From Ascidiimonas sp046199005 (GTDB lineage: Bacteria; Bacteroidota; Bacteroidia; Flavobacteriales; Flavobacteriaceae), in NCBI GenBank assembly GCA_046199005.1, contig CP176050.1, positions 2,232,001-2,296,000 of the forward strand: 64,000 bases of DNA, given 5' to 3'. The translations under genes were made by a program, and so were the position numbers. Within the stretch, counting starts at the first letter, position 1; each line of letters starts with the position of its first letter. The notes under the pieces were generated by a model, which worked only from the letters and a program-made list of their open reading frames with translations, ran no database searches and was not told the origin of the DNA. Of this stretch, positions 24,590-33,203 are shown piece after piece.

Positions 24590-25659
24590 GATCTTTTCTT
24601 GGATGGTTTTAATAGCGGAAGCGAAACGGTAAAATAGTTACCGTCATTATGAATGACAGGTTTCTGATGGGATATAAGTTGATACCGTTGTTCAATATTC
24701 TTTAATCCGATTTTTGTAGAAGGTATTTGAGTGGATTTTACCTGAATTTTATTCCTTACCACCAAGGTATCGTCTTTAATATTCACGGAAATACATAAAG
24801 GTTTCGCTTTGGAAATCACATTATGCTTGATGGCGTTTTCCAGTAAAAGTTGTAAACTCATAGGTACGATCGCTGCCTGAAGCTGATCTTCCGGAATGTT
24901 CCAGTTTACTTGTAAGTTGCCTCCAAATCTTTCCGATTGGATATGGATATAGGCTTTGGCAAATGCGAATTCTTTTTCTAACGGAATTGTATTTGATGTT
25001 CCTGACTCCATAATAAAACGGTAAACGCCAGATAAATTATCTACAAAGTCTTTAGCTTCTTCCTTGGTATCCTGATCAATAATATCTCGTAAGGTATTCA
25101 GGCTATTAAATATAAAGTGGGGTTTTGCCTGATTCCTTAGGGTATCTAACTGCGCCTGTATCATGACTCGTTTTGCCTGTTCTTCTTCCCGAATTGATTT
25201 TTTTAACCGCACATACGAATAGATTACTTCGTAAATAGCCATCACCATAATAGTAATGATCGTTATGGGTAGAAGTTCTCTTAATCTTGTTTCATGATAG
25301 GAGCTGTACCCTAATAGTTCGATAAAGCCCGTGGTGATAAGGCCTCCAATGAAATCTACCAATACTACAACGCAAATAATAGCTATTATAAGAATGCTTA
25401 CCCGCCTTATATCATCTTTAAAGTCGGGATATTTTTTTCGTAAGTAAATTAAAATACTTCGAATGATTATCCAATCGCAAAGCGTATAAAACAAGGCAAC
25501 ACTCCAACCTACCAAAATGAGATCTAAGGAGGTACGTTGAGGGGAACTATTAAAAAGATAATTACTGATAAAGCTTATTAAGACAATGCCGATCACGGAA
25601 TACCAAAAATCATCAAACCCTAAATATTGTATACGTTTCTTTTTGTTGAACAGTGGCAT
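24586..25659 (-). CDS. LytS-type sensor histidine kinase
   Basis: The 357-residue protein has four hydrophobic segments in the first 145 residues, then a short coiled stretch and a His_kinase domain with QAKPHFIFNSLNTLRDII (phosphoacceptor His at about 180) and a C-terminal ATPase region with LQLLLENAIKHNVISK (N-box) and KIGLKNIEQRY (G-box). This is the form of Bacteroidetes kinases paired with LytTR regulators. No extracellular sensor domain is present, so the signal is probably sensed in or near the membrane. Confidence 0.92.
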   Translation of the reverse strand: MPLFNKKKRIQYLGFDDFWYSVIGIVLISFISNYLFNSSPQRTSLDLILVGWSVALFYTLCDWIIIRSILIYLRKKYPDFKDDIRRVSILIIAIICVVVLVDFIGGLITTGFIELLGYSSYHETRLRELLPITIITIMVMAIYEVIYSYVRLKKSIREEEQAKRVMIQAQLDTLRNQAKPHFIFNSLNTLRDIIDQDTKEEAKDFVDNLSGVYRFIMESGTSNTIPLEKEFAFAKAYIHIQSERFGGNLQVNWNIPEDQLQAAIVPMSLQLLLENAIKHNVISKAKPLCISVNIKDDTLVVRNKIQVKSTQIPSTKIGLKNIEQRYQLISHQKPVIHNDGNYFTVSLPLLKPSKKRS

Positions 25660-26160
25660 AAATGTTAGCTTCTAAAAGGCATGCTCTCATGCTAATAACG
25701 GAATTATTTGAATGGCTTGCAAACCCTGGAAATAAGTCGGTATAGTAACAGATCAAATATCCTGAGATTAAAAACAAAATCAAATCAAAATGTATTGAAG
25801 TGTCGTAAAAGGCTTTTGAAATATCATTAATTCAGTTATAGTAGTAATACTTCAAACTTTCTTCTGTCTGACAGCGTCACGAAGCGCACTATCACATATC
25901 CGTCGATGAGTATGATAGAAATGATACGATTACGTTCATCCTGATTCCCGACGGTATTCTAAGGGATGGCAGGTTAAAGTAACGAAGTTTCTACAATCAT
26001 GAGCGTTGACTTTTTTGATTCACAAGTAGAGCAATTCAAGACTTCACGGTAAAGGCTTGATCGGCCAGATAGGCTGCTCGAAAAAAATAAATGTAATCTA
26101 TTTCCTACAGTACGTATATTTTTCATATCTTACCCATACAAACCAATTAAACTCAGTAAT
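25660..26160. other. Gene-free stretch between divergent genes
   Basis: About 500 bases between the kinase and the cysteine-rich protein gene. It must hold both promoters. I see no ORF, tRNA or clear hairpin. Confidence 0.4.
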
Positions 26161-26598
26161 ATGAAAAAAGTAACCTTATTTGTATGTGCATTTGTACTGG
26201 TTATTTCCAGCGGATTTACACCAGCAACCAATGAAGTAAGTTTTGAAGAGAAAGCAGACCGCTATCATGAACTTTCGAAAACGGAGTATTTTAAAGTGTT
26301 GATCGCCATTCCTGAAGACGAATTCGTAAAGTCAACCAATGAAGACGAATTGATCGCTTCGCTTAAATTCTTAGAAGGAAGTACGCTGGAGGAATTGAAA
26401 ACGATCTTTGAAGTAGAAGTGGATGCCTATGGTTGTTCCTGGGTCACCGTATCTACTACTTGTTCGAGCTGTAGAAGTTCTACAATTTTTTGCGGACCCT
26501 TCAGAAAGGTAAAATTCTGCTCTAAAAAACAACTTGAGTATTGTGGTTCTTACTGGAGCGGAAGAGCCCGTTACCCAGGCTACTACCAATGTTGTTAA
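26161..26598 (+). CDS. Small secreted cysteine-rich protein, paralogue 1
   Basis: The 145-residue protein has a signal peptide (MKKVTLFVCAFVLVISSGF, about 1-20). A conserved acidic middle follows (SFEEKADRYHELSKTEYFKVLIAIPEDE, SLKFLEGSTLEELK), and the C-terminal third has about ten cysteines ending EYCGSYWSGRAR and QCC. It is a clear paralogue of the protein at 33556-33993. I do not recognise the family. The Cys-rich tail suggests a disulfide-bonded or processed peptide and the acidic middle looks like a propeptide; both are inference. A strong terminator follows. Confidence 0.75.
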   Translation: MKKVTLFVCAFVLVISSGFTPATNEVSFEEKADRYHELSKTEYFKVLIAIPEDEFVKSTNEDELIASLKFLEGSTLEELKTIFEVEVDAYGCSWVTVSTTCSSCRSSTIFCGPFRKVKFCSKKQLEYCGSYWSGRARYPGYYQCC

Positions 26599-26626
26599 TA
26601 GTTTGATCGCTATCGTAAAAATCAAG

Positions 26627-26660
26627 GGGAATCTTAAAATTAATTAAGATTCCCTTTTCT
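26627..26660 (+). terminator. Intrinsic terminator of the cysteine-rich protein gene
   Basis: GGGAATCTTAA (26627-26637) pairs with TTAAGATTCCC (26644-26654), followed by TTTTCTT. It lies between convergent genes. Confidence 0.85.
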
Positions 26661-26965
26661 TATTCACCTATAACCGAAAAGAATATTTGTCCTTCATAGC
26701 GATCGTCCCAGGAGCCACTCCAATCACGCAATCCAAAGGTCGCTGTCACTCTTACGGTGGTAGCTGTTAGCAAGTCTGCTCTTAGTCGCACATCAAGATT
26801 CCCCAAATGGTGATCACCATCATTAGAAGAAAATTGCACATTAAAACCTGTAAGTACTGCGGTAGCCGAAGTTACTGCTCCAGGTAAAGTGACCGTATTG
26901 CTTTGAGTTCGTGGGCCTGATCCTTCAAACCGACCAAAGTTGATTGTTGAATTTGATATTTCCAT
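26660..26965 (-). CDS. Stand-alone domain related to the metzincin N-terminus
   Basis: The 101-residue protein consists of one domain that is also the N-terminus of the adjacent metalloprotease: GSGPRTQSNTVTLPGAV, DDHH-like NDGDHHLGNLDVRLRADL and GLRDWSGSWDDRYEGQIFFSVI match the same positions there. It has no signal peptide. The fold is not recognised; the strand-rich, Asp/Trp-containing pattern suggests a small beta-sandwich. It follows the protease by six bases in one operon, so it could be a binding partner, an inhibitor or an extra targeting domain. Confidence 0.7.
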   Translation of the reverse strand: MEISNSTINFGRFEGSGPRTQSNTVTLPGAVTSATAVLTGFNVQFSSNDGDHHLGNLDVRLRADLLTATTVRVTATFGLRDWSGSWDDRYEGQIFFSVIGE

Positions 26966-26971
26966 TTTGAT

Positions 26972-29368
26972 TTATTTTTTATCGTTATCTAATATACCTG
27001 CCTGCTTTAATAATTCGATAGAAGCACTGCTATTGGGCCTGTACCCGCAAATTTCTTTCGGGTTTTTCTTTCTAGGATTTAGCAATGCGTATCCTTCGGT
27101 AGCTGTTATGTTGGCATCTATAAGCTTTACAGTTGCAACACCTTCTTGATTTGACAATGACTTTATAGATAGCGCATTGCCTTTAGCCAACTCTCCTCCG
27201 TTATCATCATACCACACTAAATTATCAGAAGGGATCATTCTGCCTACCGCATCTGACGCAAAGGCATAATAGGTTTTATTTTCTGGTTGATAATTAACAT
27301 CAACAACGATAGGAGGCTCAGCATTCGAGGTTTTAATTTCAAACTCTTCTAAAGCCGTATGTAATAGATGTACGGCGAGCAAACGCAGTTTTAGTACTTT
27401 CCTGTCGGCAAATTGATATCTCTTGGGGATAAGGATACTATGTTCTTTGGTTCTGGGGCTGATACCGCGCCAGGTGCCATCGTAATCCTGCCATTGTAAC
27501 AAATAGTTTAAATCATCACTGTCTCCAATAGCTTCCCATGAAACTTTGTATTCTCCTGATTTGTTCTTTGTCGTTTTTACCTTAAGTTTGGGCGGTTCTT
27601 CGATATCGAAACGCTCTATATCCGTACCATCTTTTCGAAGCACCAATTGCTTAGCTGAGTCTGCCCACGGCACTTCCCCCAGTAGTTCCAGTGGTCCGCA
27701 ATCATGATCGCAGGTACCGCATGCCATTTGTAAACGTACGCAAGCAAGCACAGCTCCTTTGGCATCTTCAAGATGTACTTCATATTCAGAATTATTACCT
27801 GGGCGTCTTATATAGGCAGGATAGGTAAATGAAGGGGTAAGCGTTACCTTTTTCCGGTCTACCCAGAGTCTGAGAAAAAGCAAGGGAATGCGTTGTTTTA
27901 TCCACTCTGCCCGTTCCTGGGAGTTCACTGAATTCCCATCTGGAGCAGCAATCGCATTGGCAGCGAAAATAAACATATTTCGTCTGGCCGACGGTGTAAA
28001 TGAAATAGGATCTCCTTTGGTTAAAAGTGCACGATACGTGTAGGGACTAATCCAGTCGTTACCCGAATAGCCCATAAAATCACGACGAGTGCTAGGGTCA
28101 TGAACTCGATTTACCGAAGGGTCAAAACCAAATTCACCTATACTGTCAGACACATAGTTGCCATACAAGGGAAAATTATCATCTGTATTTTGGGGTGTAT
28201 CACATCTGCTGCTATCATCGCATGGCGCATGCTTTCTACCTACCGCATGTCCGGCTTCATGTGCTGCAGTCACCTGATCTCCGTTAACACCACTTCCGGC
28301 TCCTCCTCCACCGCATCCGGCAACCCCGGTTAAGGGTGTTCCTGTTGGCAGGAGTCCGTAAACCAGATCGTCTGTATCTCCTTTGATATCTCTAAGCTGA
28401 CTCAGCAAATTATTGAATCCGCTACCACAACCATCGGCAGCTACACCTGCCATGTTATCACTGAACATGATGGTAGTGAAACCAGACGTAAGTACATCAC
28501 CCGTTGGCCAGACCCTACGTGTAAAATTAAAGGTATTGTTAAGATTTCCAATCGTAGGGGCTGGCAAATTTAATCCCATACCCGTATAATTTATGCCTAC
28601 TCCATAAACTCTAAGTGGGTTTACATCTACGAATTGAAGTGTTTTTTGAAAGGAAGCTGAGGTTTGTGCAGGATTCGCTGCATCAAAAATACGACAGCTG
28701 ATGTCCAATCGGCCGCGACACCAGGCTGCCGGAATGGCAAAATTCAACGTATGATCGACCTGCGCCCGATCTATTTCCGTGGTTCGTATGGGTGTAATGG
28801 TAGCGAGTGGTGAAAAATTGGCAATCGCACCGCCTTGTCTTACAGTTAATGTTCCTGAAAGATTCGAAATTGCTGGGAGCCCTGCGGTAGCATCGTAATC
28901 GGTATAAAACCGCAGTCCGGTCATTTTTCCGCCTATTAATGGCATGGAATTATCAGGCATTACATTAGCTGCATCCAGATGCTCTGCAGCTCTAAAGAAC
29001 TGCGTAGCCTGATTCACTTCTACATCCAAAATTTGTAGATCTCCTCGTGGTTCGGGAGCGGTAACGGACGCCAGTTCTGCGATCACAGTCACTTGAATTG
29101 CCCCATTATATTCGTCATCCCAACTACCAGACCAATCGCGGCAACCTAATTTCCCGTTGACAATTACCACATTGTTATTGATGCTAGTATCTAACTCTAC
29201 CTGAAGGATTCCCACATGATGGTCATCCCCTACAAATCCTATTTGATAGCCCCGTACAGCAGCCACCGCTTTTGTTACTTCTCGCGGGAACACCAGCGTG
29301 CTGCTTGCATTTCTTGGACCAGACCCACGAGTGACCGGAAAACTGATTGATGTTTCTTGAATAGCCAT
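26972..29368 (-). CDS. Metzincin-type zinc metalloprotease without signal peptide
   Basis: The 798-residue protein has the zinc motif HEAGHAVGRKH (370-380) and a downstream RRDFMGYSGNDW that fits a Met-turn, so it is a metzincin-like protease. The first 105 residues form the domain shared with the next gene (SGPRN, GDDHHVGILQV, CRDWSGSWDDEYNG). Residues about 105-330 are beta-rich, and a fibronectin-like domain (TKNKSGEYKVSWEAIG) lies at about 600-680. There is no N-terminal signal peptide and no T9SS sorting domain, which is odd for a large protease. Either the leader is unusual or export follows another route. Substrate unknown. Confidence 0.82.
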   Translation of the reverse strand: MAIQETSISFPVTRGSGPRNASSTLVFPREVTKAVAAVRGYQIGFVGDDHHVGILQVELDTSINNNVVIVNGKLGCRDWSGSWDDEYNGAIQVTVIAELASVTAPEPRGDLQILDVEVNQATQFFRAAEHLDAANVMPDNSMPLIGGKMTGLRFYTDYDATAGLPAISNLSGTLTVRQGGAIANFSPLATITPIRTTEIDRAQVDHTLNFAIPAAWCRGRLDISCRIFDAANPAQTSASFQKTLQFVDVNPLRVYGVGINYTGMGLNLPAPTIGNLNNTFNFTRRVWPTGDVLTSGFTTIMFSDNMAGVAADGCGSGFNNLLSQLRDIKGDTDDLVYGLLPTGTPLTGVAGCGGGGAGSGVNGDQVTAAHEAGHAVGRKHAPCDDSSRCDTPQNTDDNFPLYGNYVSDSIGEFGFDPSVNRVHDPSTRRDFMGYSGNDWISPYTYRALLTKGDPISFTPSARRNMFIFAANAIAAPDGNSVNSQERAEWIKQRIPLLFLRLWVDRKKVTLTPSFTYPAYIRRPGNNSEYEVHLEDAKGAVLACVRLQMACGTCDHDCGPLELLGEVPWADSAKQLVLRKDGTDIERFDIEEPPKLKVKTTKNKSGEYKVSWEAIGDSDDLNYLLQWQDYDGTWRGISPRTKEHSILIPKRYQFADRKVLKLRLLAVHLLHTALEEFEIKTSNAEPPIVVDVNYQPENKTYYAFASDAVGRMIPSDNLVWYDDNGGELAKGNALSIKSLSNQEGVATVKLIDANITATEGYALLNPRKKNPKEICGYRPNSSASIELLKQAGILDNDKK

Positions 29369-29721
29369 AATTATTTTTATTTATTGGTATATGTTCGGCA
29401 TCTATCGGAGATACCAATTGAGTTGTCGCTGAATGTTTTAGAAAAATTCCTTTGATCTAAATTTCTCTCGTAAAGCAAAAATTTGATCGTAGTTTGGGAG
29501 AAAGCTCTTATAACTAATTATTCTAAAATTAGGTATCATTTAGTTACTAAAAAAGGTACTTAAACCCCTTTTTTATACCGGGTTTTCCCTGTTTAGAAAA
29601 CGTGTTTTAACCCTTAATCAGTTACAAACAGATCTATGAATAAGCTCCGGTGAAGTTAGTTTTGATTTTTTTCAGGATCGTTTTTTATCCTGTTCAAATA
29701 GCGTTCGTTGAATACAGGCTA
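29369..29721. other. Gene-free stretch upstream of the metzincin operon
   Basis: About 350 bases that must carry the metzincin promoter (minus strand). No ORF or clear hairpin is seen before the FKBP remnant starts at about 29722. Confidence 0.35.
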
Positions 29722-29877
29722 TAAAAAACGCCTTCTATGTTTAAGAAAGACGTTTGTTCTATAATTTTATTTTTTAAAGCATCTCTACTACTTCCAAATC
29801 AAAAAGGAAGTCCTGGCCAGCCAGCGGATGATTCGCATCTACGATGATATCTTCGTCCTCTATTTATACGATTCTAA
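29722..29877 (-). pseudogene. Decayed duplicate of the FKBP gene 3' end
   Basis: This stretch repeats 32719-32880, the last 33 codons of the FKBP gene plus its terminator hairpin. Translated on the minus strand it gives RIV-stop-IEDEDIIVDANHPLAGQ and ends FDLEVVEML. One in-frame TAA replaces a Gln codon and there are several substitutions. Homology stops at about 29877, some 25 bases before the end of the last PLD gene. It forms one side of a direct repeat that brackets the JAMM/PLD cluster. Confidence 0.85.
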
Positions 29878-29901
29878 AATACATTTCGTACCCCTCTCTT
29901 A

Positions 29902-30951
29902 TTAGAGCGTACTGATAAATTTTTTATAGTGCTTAGATACCTCTGTATTTTTAAGCATGATGGAGACTTCCTCATATCTAAAGCTAGATGAGATTGAAAA
30001 ATTATGGCTACCCGAAAAAAGTATCTTAGCATCGATAACTACTACTTTTGAATGAACCACATTTTCTTTGCTATCAAATCGTGCATTTATTCCAGCTTTT
30101 CTTAAGCTTTTGATCGCATTTTTATTTACTTCTCTGGTATTGTATTTCTCATCTTCTTTATCACGGTCTAGTACGACCTGAACTTTTACGCCTCGCTTAT
30201 GGGCGTCAACCAGGGCATTGTATAGTTTTGTGGTAATGGCCGATTTTTTTCGTCTGTCTAACGCAAAATAGAACATCAAAATATCAATCGATCTTTGTGC
30301 ATTCGAAATATGATCTATCAAAGCATCAAAGTAATAGGAATCAAATAGAATAACAGCATAATCATTTCTTTTACTTTCAATTGCTTCCGATACAGGATGA
30401 TGTATCGCCAGATCAGAAAGTTTCTGGTATCGGAAAATGTTTTTAGCCGATTCTGGTGCTATCCAGGAAGTATGATTTTCCAATCTGAATAAGATCGCCA
30501 GTAATTCATTTTCGATTAAATTAGTGCTGAGTGAATGATGAGTGAATGAGATCTTTTTATCAAGAAATAACTGATAGTAGTTTTCAAAGGAAGGATTATT
30601 CTGTAGGTCTAAAACGGATGTATGTAAAGCGCTTGCATTAATTGCTTCGGACCATAATTTCAAATAAGATGATGAACTTTTTTGTAACCATTTATCTTTA
30701 ACCGAAGCATTTAGATAATCCATATCTGTATTACCTATAAGCTGATTGAGGTAAAAAACAATTTGCCTGTCGAGCGCTTCTTTGATTTTACCTACAAAAA
30801 AAGCCTCGCTGGTTTCTTTTTCGTACGGTACCAGTATTCCGCCGTTGATCTTTCCGAGTTTGTTAAGCAGGGTGGAGAATGCTTTTTGAGAATTCTTTGA
30901 AGATTGAAAGAGGTAAGGAAAATGATCTTTATAATTGATTGTAAGTTCCAT
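29902..30951 (-). CDS. Phospholipase D-like protein with one HKD motif (349 residues)
   Basis: The C-terminal part has one complete HKD motif, VHSKVVVIDAKILFSGSHNFS, at about residues 297-317. A degenerate N-terminal region of about 200 residues (SYLKLWSEAINASALHTSV, NENELLAILFRLENHTSW-type) is not recognised. A middle segment SYYFDALIDHISNAQRSIDILMFYFALD starts the PLD fold. Single-HKD proteins (Nuc, BfiI, mitoPLD type) work as dimers and often cleave DNA or RNA. It overlaps the upstream PLD gene by one base, so the two could form a heteromer. Last gene of the five-gene cluster. Confidence 0.82.
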   Translation of the reverse strand: MELTINYKDHFPYLFQSSKNSQKAFSTLLNKLGKINGGILVPYEKETSEAFFVGKIKEALDRQIVFYLNQLIGNTDMDYLNASVKDKWLQKSSSSYLKLWSEAINASALHTSVLDLQNNPSFENYYQLFLDKKISFTHHSLSTNLIENELLAILFRLENHTSWIAPESAKNIFRYQKLSDLAIHHPVSEAIESKRNDYAVILFDSYYFDALIDHISNAQRSIDILMFYFALDRRKKSAITTKLYNALVDAHKRGVKVQVVLDRDKEDEKYNTREVNKNAIKSLRKAGINARFDSKENVVHSKVVVIDAKILFSGSHNFSISSSFRYEEVSIMLKNTEVSKHYKKFISTL

Positions 30952-31442
30952 TATGTCCAGTTTTGGAAAAAGTCGTTTGATAGGTATTGCGTTAAGCTTT
31001 CTGAGGTTATAAGCAAAGAATCATCAATACCCTCAGTGAGTGATCTGTCGCTCCAGTTATGAGAGCCTATTATACATATTTTGTCATCTATCAGTATATA
31101 CTTGCTATGAGAAAACATTCTGGATCCATCATAGAGTTGACAAGGAATATTATACTGATGAAGAAACTTTAAAACCACCTTATTGCTGATTCCCAAATTC
31201 GACAAATCATCTTTGGTTCCAAGTGCCACCTTTACATTTAGCCCGTCCTGAAATTTGGAAATGATCACTTCAAAAAGCTCCCTGGATAAATAATTAATGT
31301 CCCGATCTGGCAAAATGTTAATGTAAAAAAAATTGATCCATATCCTTCTTTTTGCATTTTTAAGCTGTGTAAGCAGTGAATTGAAATACGCAGCATTTTG
31401 CAAAGGGATGCAATTTTCGAATTCAAATTTTTTCAAGTTCAT
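30951..31442 (-). CDS. Small phospholipase D-like protein with one HKD motif (163 residues)
   Basis: The protein is essentially one PLD domain. RRIWINFFYINILPDRDI begins the fold and the HKD motif reads FSHSKYILIDDKICIIGSHNWS with H112, K114, D119 and N129. At 163 residues it is the size of the endonuclease Nuc without its signal peptide. It overlaps the upstream 82-residue gene by 20 bases and the downstream PLD gene by one base, which implies tight co-expression. Confidence 0.85.
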   Translation of the reverse strand: MNLKKFEFENCIPLQNAAYFNSLLTQLKNAKRRIWINFFYINILPDRDINYLSRELFEVIISKFQDGLNVKVALGTKDDLSNLGISNKVVLKFLHQYNIPCQLYDGSRMFSHSKYILIDDKICIIGSHNWSDRSLTEGIDDSLLITSESLTQYLSNDFFQNWT

Positions 31443-31671
31443 GCGTGATATTTTTTATATTGAGATCTATGATACTTTTTCTTTTTAAATAGAAAACGAG
31501 CAAAGAATGCGAATTACGTATACTCATTTCTAGAGTATAATCTGAGATTGCATGTTCGTTTTCTTCAAGGTTCTTCATATTAGCCGTGAGATTCTCTATG
31601 TAAACTTCTGCCTCCATCCGCTTCAATTTATATTGATAAAGCAATTCTAAATAGGGTGTTTTTTTCTCCAT
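31423..31671 (-). CDS. Small helical protein of the JAMM/PLD cluster
   Basis: The 82-residue protein (MEKKTPYLELLYQYKLKRME...) is predicted almost wholly helical with heptad-like spacing (MEAEVYIENLTANMKNLEEN), so a coiled coil or four-helix subunit is likely. I do not recognise a family. It begins 19 bases after the 145-residue gene and overlaps the first PLD gene by 20 bases. Role unknown; an adaptor is plausible. Confidence 0.65.
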   Translation of the reverse strand: MEKKTPYLELLYQYKLKRMEAEVYIENLTANMKNLEENEHAISDYTLEMSIRNSHSLLVFYLKRKSIIDLNIKNITHELEKI

Positions 31672-31690
31672 GATTTAATTTATAGTCAGG

Positions 31691-32128
31691 TTAGTCATCG
31701 TAATAGATATCTCCTCCTGGCCCACCAGGATGCGGAATGTATATAGGGTTTCTTCCCTGTTCTTCCAAATCTCTCATTCTTTCTTCCCGATCTGATCCTG
31801 CAGGTTCGCTACTGCGCCCTCCTCCCCCACAGCATCCCGGATCGTCTGAAGATCCAATAATGAAATCATGAAGGTTTGAGTCGAACTTTAGATCGAGACT
31901 TCTAAGAAAATTAGCTATGATTTTTTCTCTTTCATCTCGCGATAACACATGAGACATGGCCCAGCCATAGGTTTTTTCTGCTACGCTTTTTTTAAGCTTG
32001 AATTTTTCGATTTCCAAATTTTCAATGCGTACTATTTGATCGAATGAATATTCTCTGGAGAGGTCACTTATTCGGTCTCGCATTCGATTGTACTCTCTAC
32101 GATTTGCGTTTAATGTTGATATTTTCAT
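31691..32128 (-). CDS. Unknown protein with helical N-terminus and Cys/Gly-rich tail
   Basis: The 145-residue protein starts MKISTLNANRREYNRMRDR. Residues 1-90 look helical (LEIEKFKLKKSVAEKTYG, SRDEREKIIANFLRSLDLKF). The tail is low-complexity: DDPGCCGGGGRSSEPAG, then IYIPHPGGPGGDIYYDD at the end. The start overlaps the JAMM gene by 32 bases. I do not recognise a family. Because JAMM proteases process or remove C-terminal glycine-ended tags, the GG followed by an acidic DIYYDD end is worth testing as a processing site, but no ubiquitin-like fold is evident. Confidence 0.65.
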   Translation of the reverse strand: MKISTLNANRREYNRMRDRISDLSREYSFDQIVRIENLEIEKFKLKKSVAEKTYGWAMSHVLSRDEREKIIANFLRSLDLKFDSNLHDFIIGSSDDPGCCGGGGRSSEPAGSDREERMRDLEEQGRNPIYIPHPGGPGGDIYYDD

Positions 32129-32507
32129 AAAATGGGTTATATGCTTTTAACAGTAATTTCTCGTCTAAAATTCTCCCTAGGATCCAATAATTGGCTATAA
32201 ATCGATAGTTCTTCCTGTCTAAACGGGATAATTCAAGGTTGCCTCTATTATGACTATGAAAGAAGGCGAGATGATGCTTGCTTTGTAGCACATCTTCTTT
32301 TTTCAACACGAAAAATCTTCCGCTTTTTGCATAATTCTTCACCGGAAATAATTCTTCGAGTATTACTTTGTTTTCTGTACTTTGGCCGTACAGAAAAGCA
32401 CAAAATTCCTGAGGAAATTGTTGCTTGATATTTGTTATTAATCCTTTAATAACGGTGGGTCTAATAATTAATTCCATATAGAATGCTTCCTGATTATAAG
32501 TTCGCAA
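32097..32507 (-). CDS. JAMM/MPN (Mov34/JAB) metalloprotease-like protein
   Basis: The 136-residue protein has a full JAMM set: Glu in FPQEFCAFLYG (E34), then FFHSHNRGNLELSRLD giving H84, H86, S94 and D97, which is the H-x-H-x7-S-x2-D motif. It is therefore a Zn-dependent isopeptidase/deconjugase-like enzyme of the MPN fold. The true start may be the internal Met at residue 12 (MELIIRPTVIKGL, at 32474). It is the first gene of a five-gene minus-strand cluster. Bacterial JAMM proteins occur in ubiquitin-like (Bil), sulfur-transfer and defence operons; no E1, E2 or ubiquitin-like gene is visible here. Confidence 0.85.
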   Translation of the reverse strand: MRTYNQEAFYMELIIRPTVIKGLITNIKQQFPQEFCAFLYGQSTENKVILEELFPVKNYAKSGRFFVLKKEDVLQSKHHLAFFHSHNRGNLELSRLDRKNYRFIANYWILGRILDEKLLLKAYNPFYENINIKRKS

Positions 32508-32716
32508 GGTGAGGGAGGATACTGCTAGATTATAGGAGTAAATGTACTGTTCAGAAAATTAATTTCTAAGGGGAATTATTCCCGTATTTTTTAAGGCTTT
32601 TTCCTGTTTATTTCAGGGCATTTTTCCCCTTCCAGGATGATTTATTATTCAAAATAAGGAGAAACCTATGAGATGTAGCTTTGTTAATTTGAGGTTTCAA
32701 CAAAGCAAGAGATTCC

Positions 32717-32750
32717 AAAAAAAAACGCCTTCCCTGTGAAGGAAAGACGT
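32717..32750 (-). terminator. Intrinsic terminator of the FKBP gene
   Basis: CGCCTTCCC (32726-32734) pairs with GGAAAGACG (32741-32749) allowing two G-U pairs; on the minus strand a run of nine Ts follows. The same hairpin, decayed, occurs in the duplicate at about 29726-29752. Confidence 0.8.
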
Positions 32751-32774
32751 CAATTAATTGAATGTTTTTATTAT

Positions 32775-33203
32775 TTAAAGGATCTCTACTACTTCCAAAT
32801 CAAAAGTGAGATCCTGGCCAGCCAGCGGATGATTCGCATCTACGATAATATCTTCGGCCTCTATTTGTACGATTCGAAACTGCTGTTGTGATCCGTCAGG
32901 ATTTGTACCTACCAATCCCATGCCTACTTCTGGCTTCATTTCTTGTGGCAAGGCACTCTTGGGAACCTTTTGAAAAAGCTCTTTACGGACCTCACCATAC
33001 GCTTTTTCTTTTTCGATCTCTATGGTTTTCTTTTCATTAACTTCCATGCCTATCAATCCGTTTTCAAAACCGGGAATCAACTGACCTTTCCCTAATTCAA
33101 TCTGAATAGGCTCTTTTTCCAATGAACTGTCAAAAACTTGTCCGTTACTAAGTTTACCCGTGTAATGAACCTTCACCACATCATTCTCTTTTACTTTACT
33201 CAT
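32775..33203 (-). CDS. FKBP-type peptidyl-prolyl isomerase, SlyD-like
   Basis: The 142-residue cytoplasmic protein starts MSKVKENDVVKVHYTGKLSNG and has FDSSLEKEPIQIELGKGQLIPGFENGL, then an IF (insert-in-flap) domain around 70-125 and DANHPLAGQDLTFDLEVVEI at the end. This is the SlyD-like FKBP that folds proteins by proline isomerisation and chaperone action. It lacks the His-rich metal tail of E. coli SlyD. Its 3' end is duplicated at 29722-29877, see findings. Confidence 0.92.
   Translation of the reverse strand: MSKVKENDVVKVHYTGKLSNGQVFDSSLEKEPIQIELGKGQLIPGFENGLIGMEVNEKKTIEIEKEKAYGEVRKELFQKVPKSALPQEMKPEVGMGLVGTNPDGSQQQFRIVQIEAEDIIVDANHPLAGQDLTFDLEVVEIL

Noticed and set aside
29902..32507. 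JAMM/PLD cluster as a Bil-type ubiquitin-like conjugation operon.
   Set aside because: No E1, E2 or ubiquitin-like protein is present; only the JAMM member is shared.
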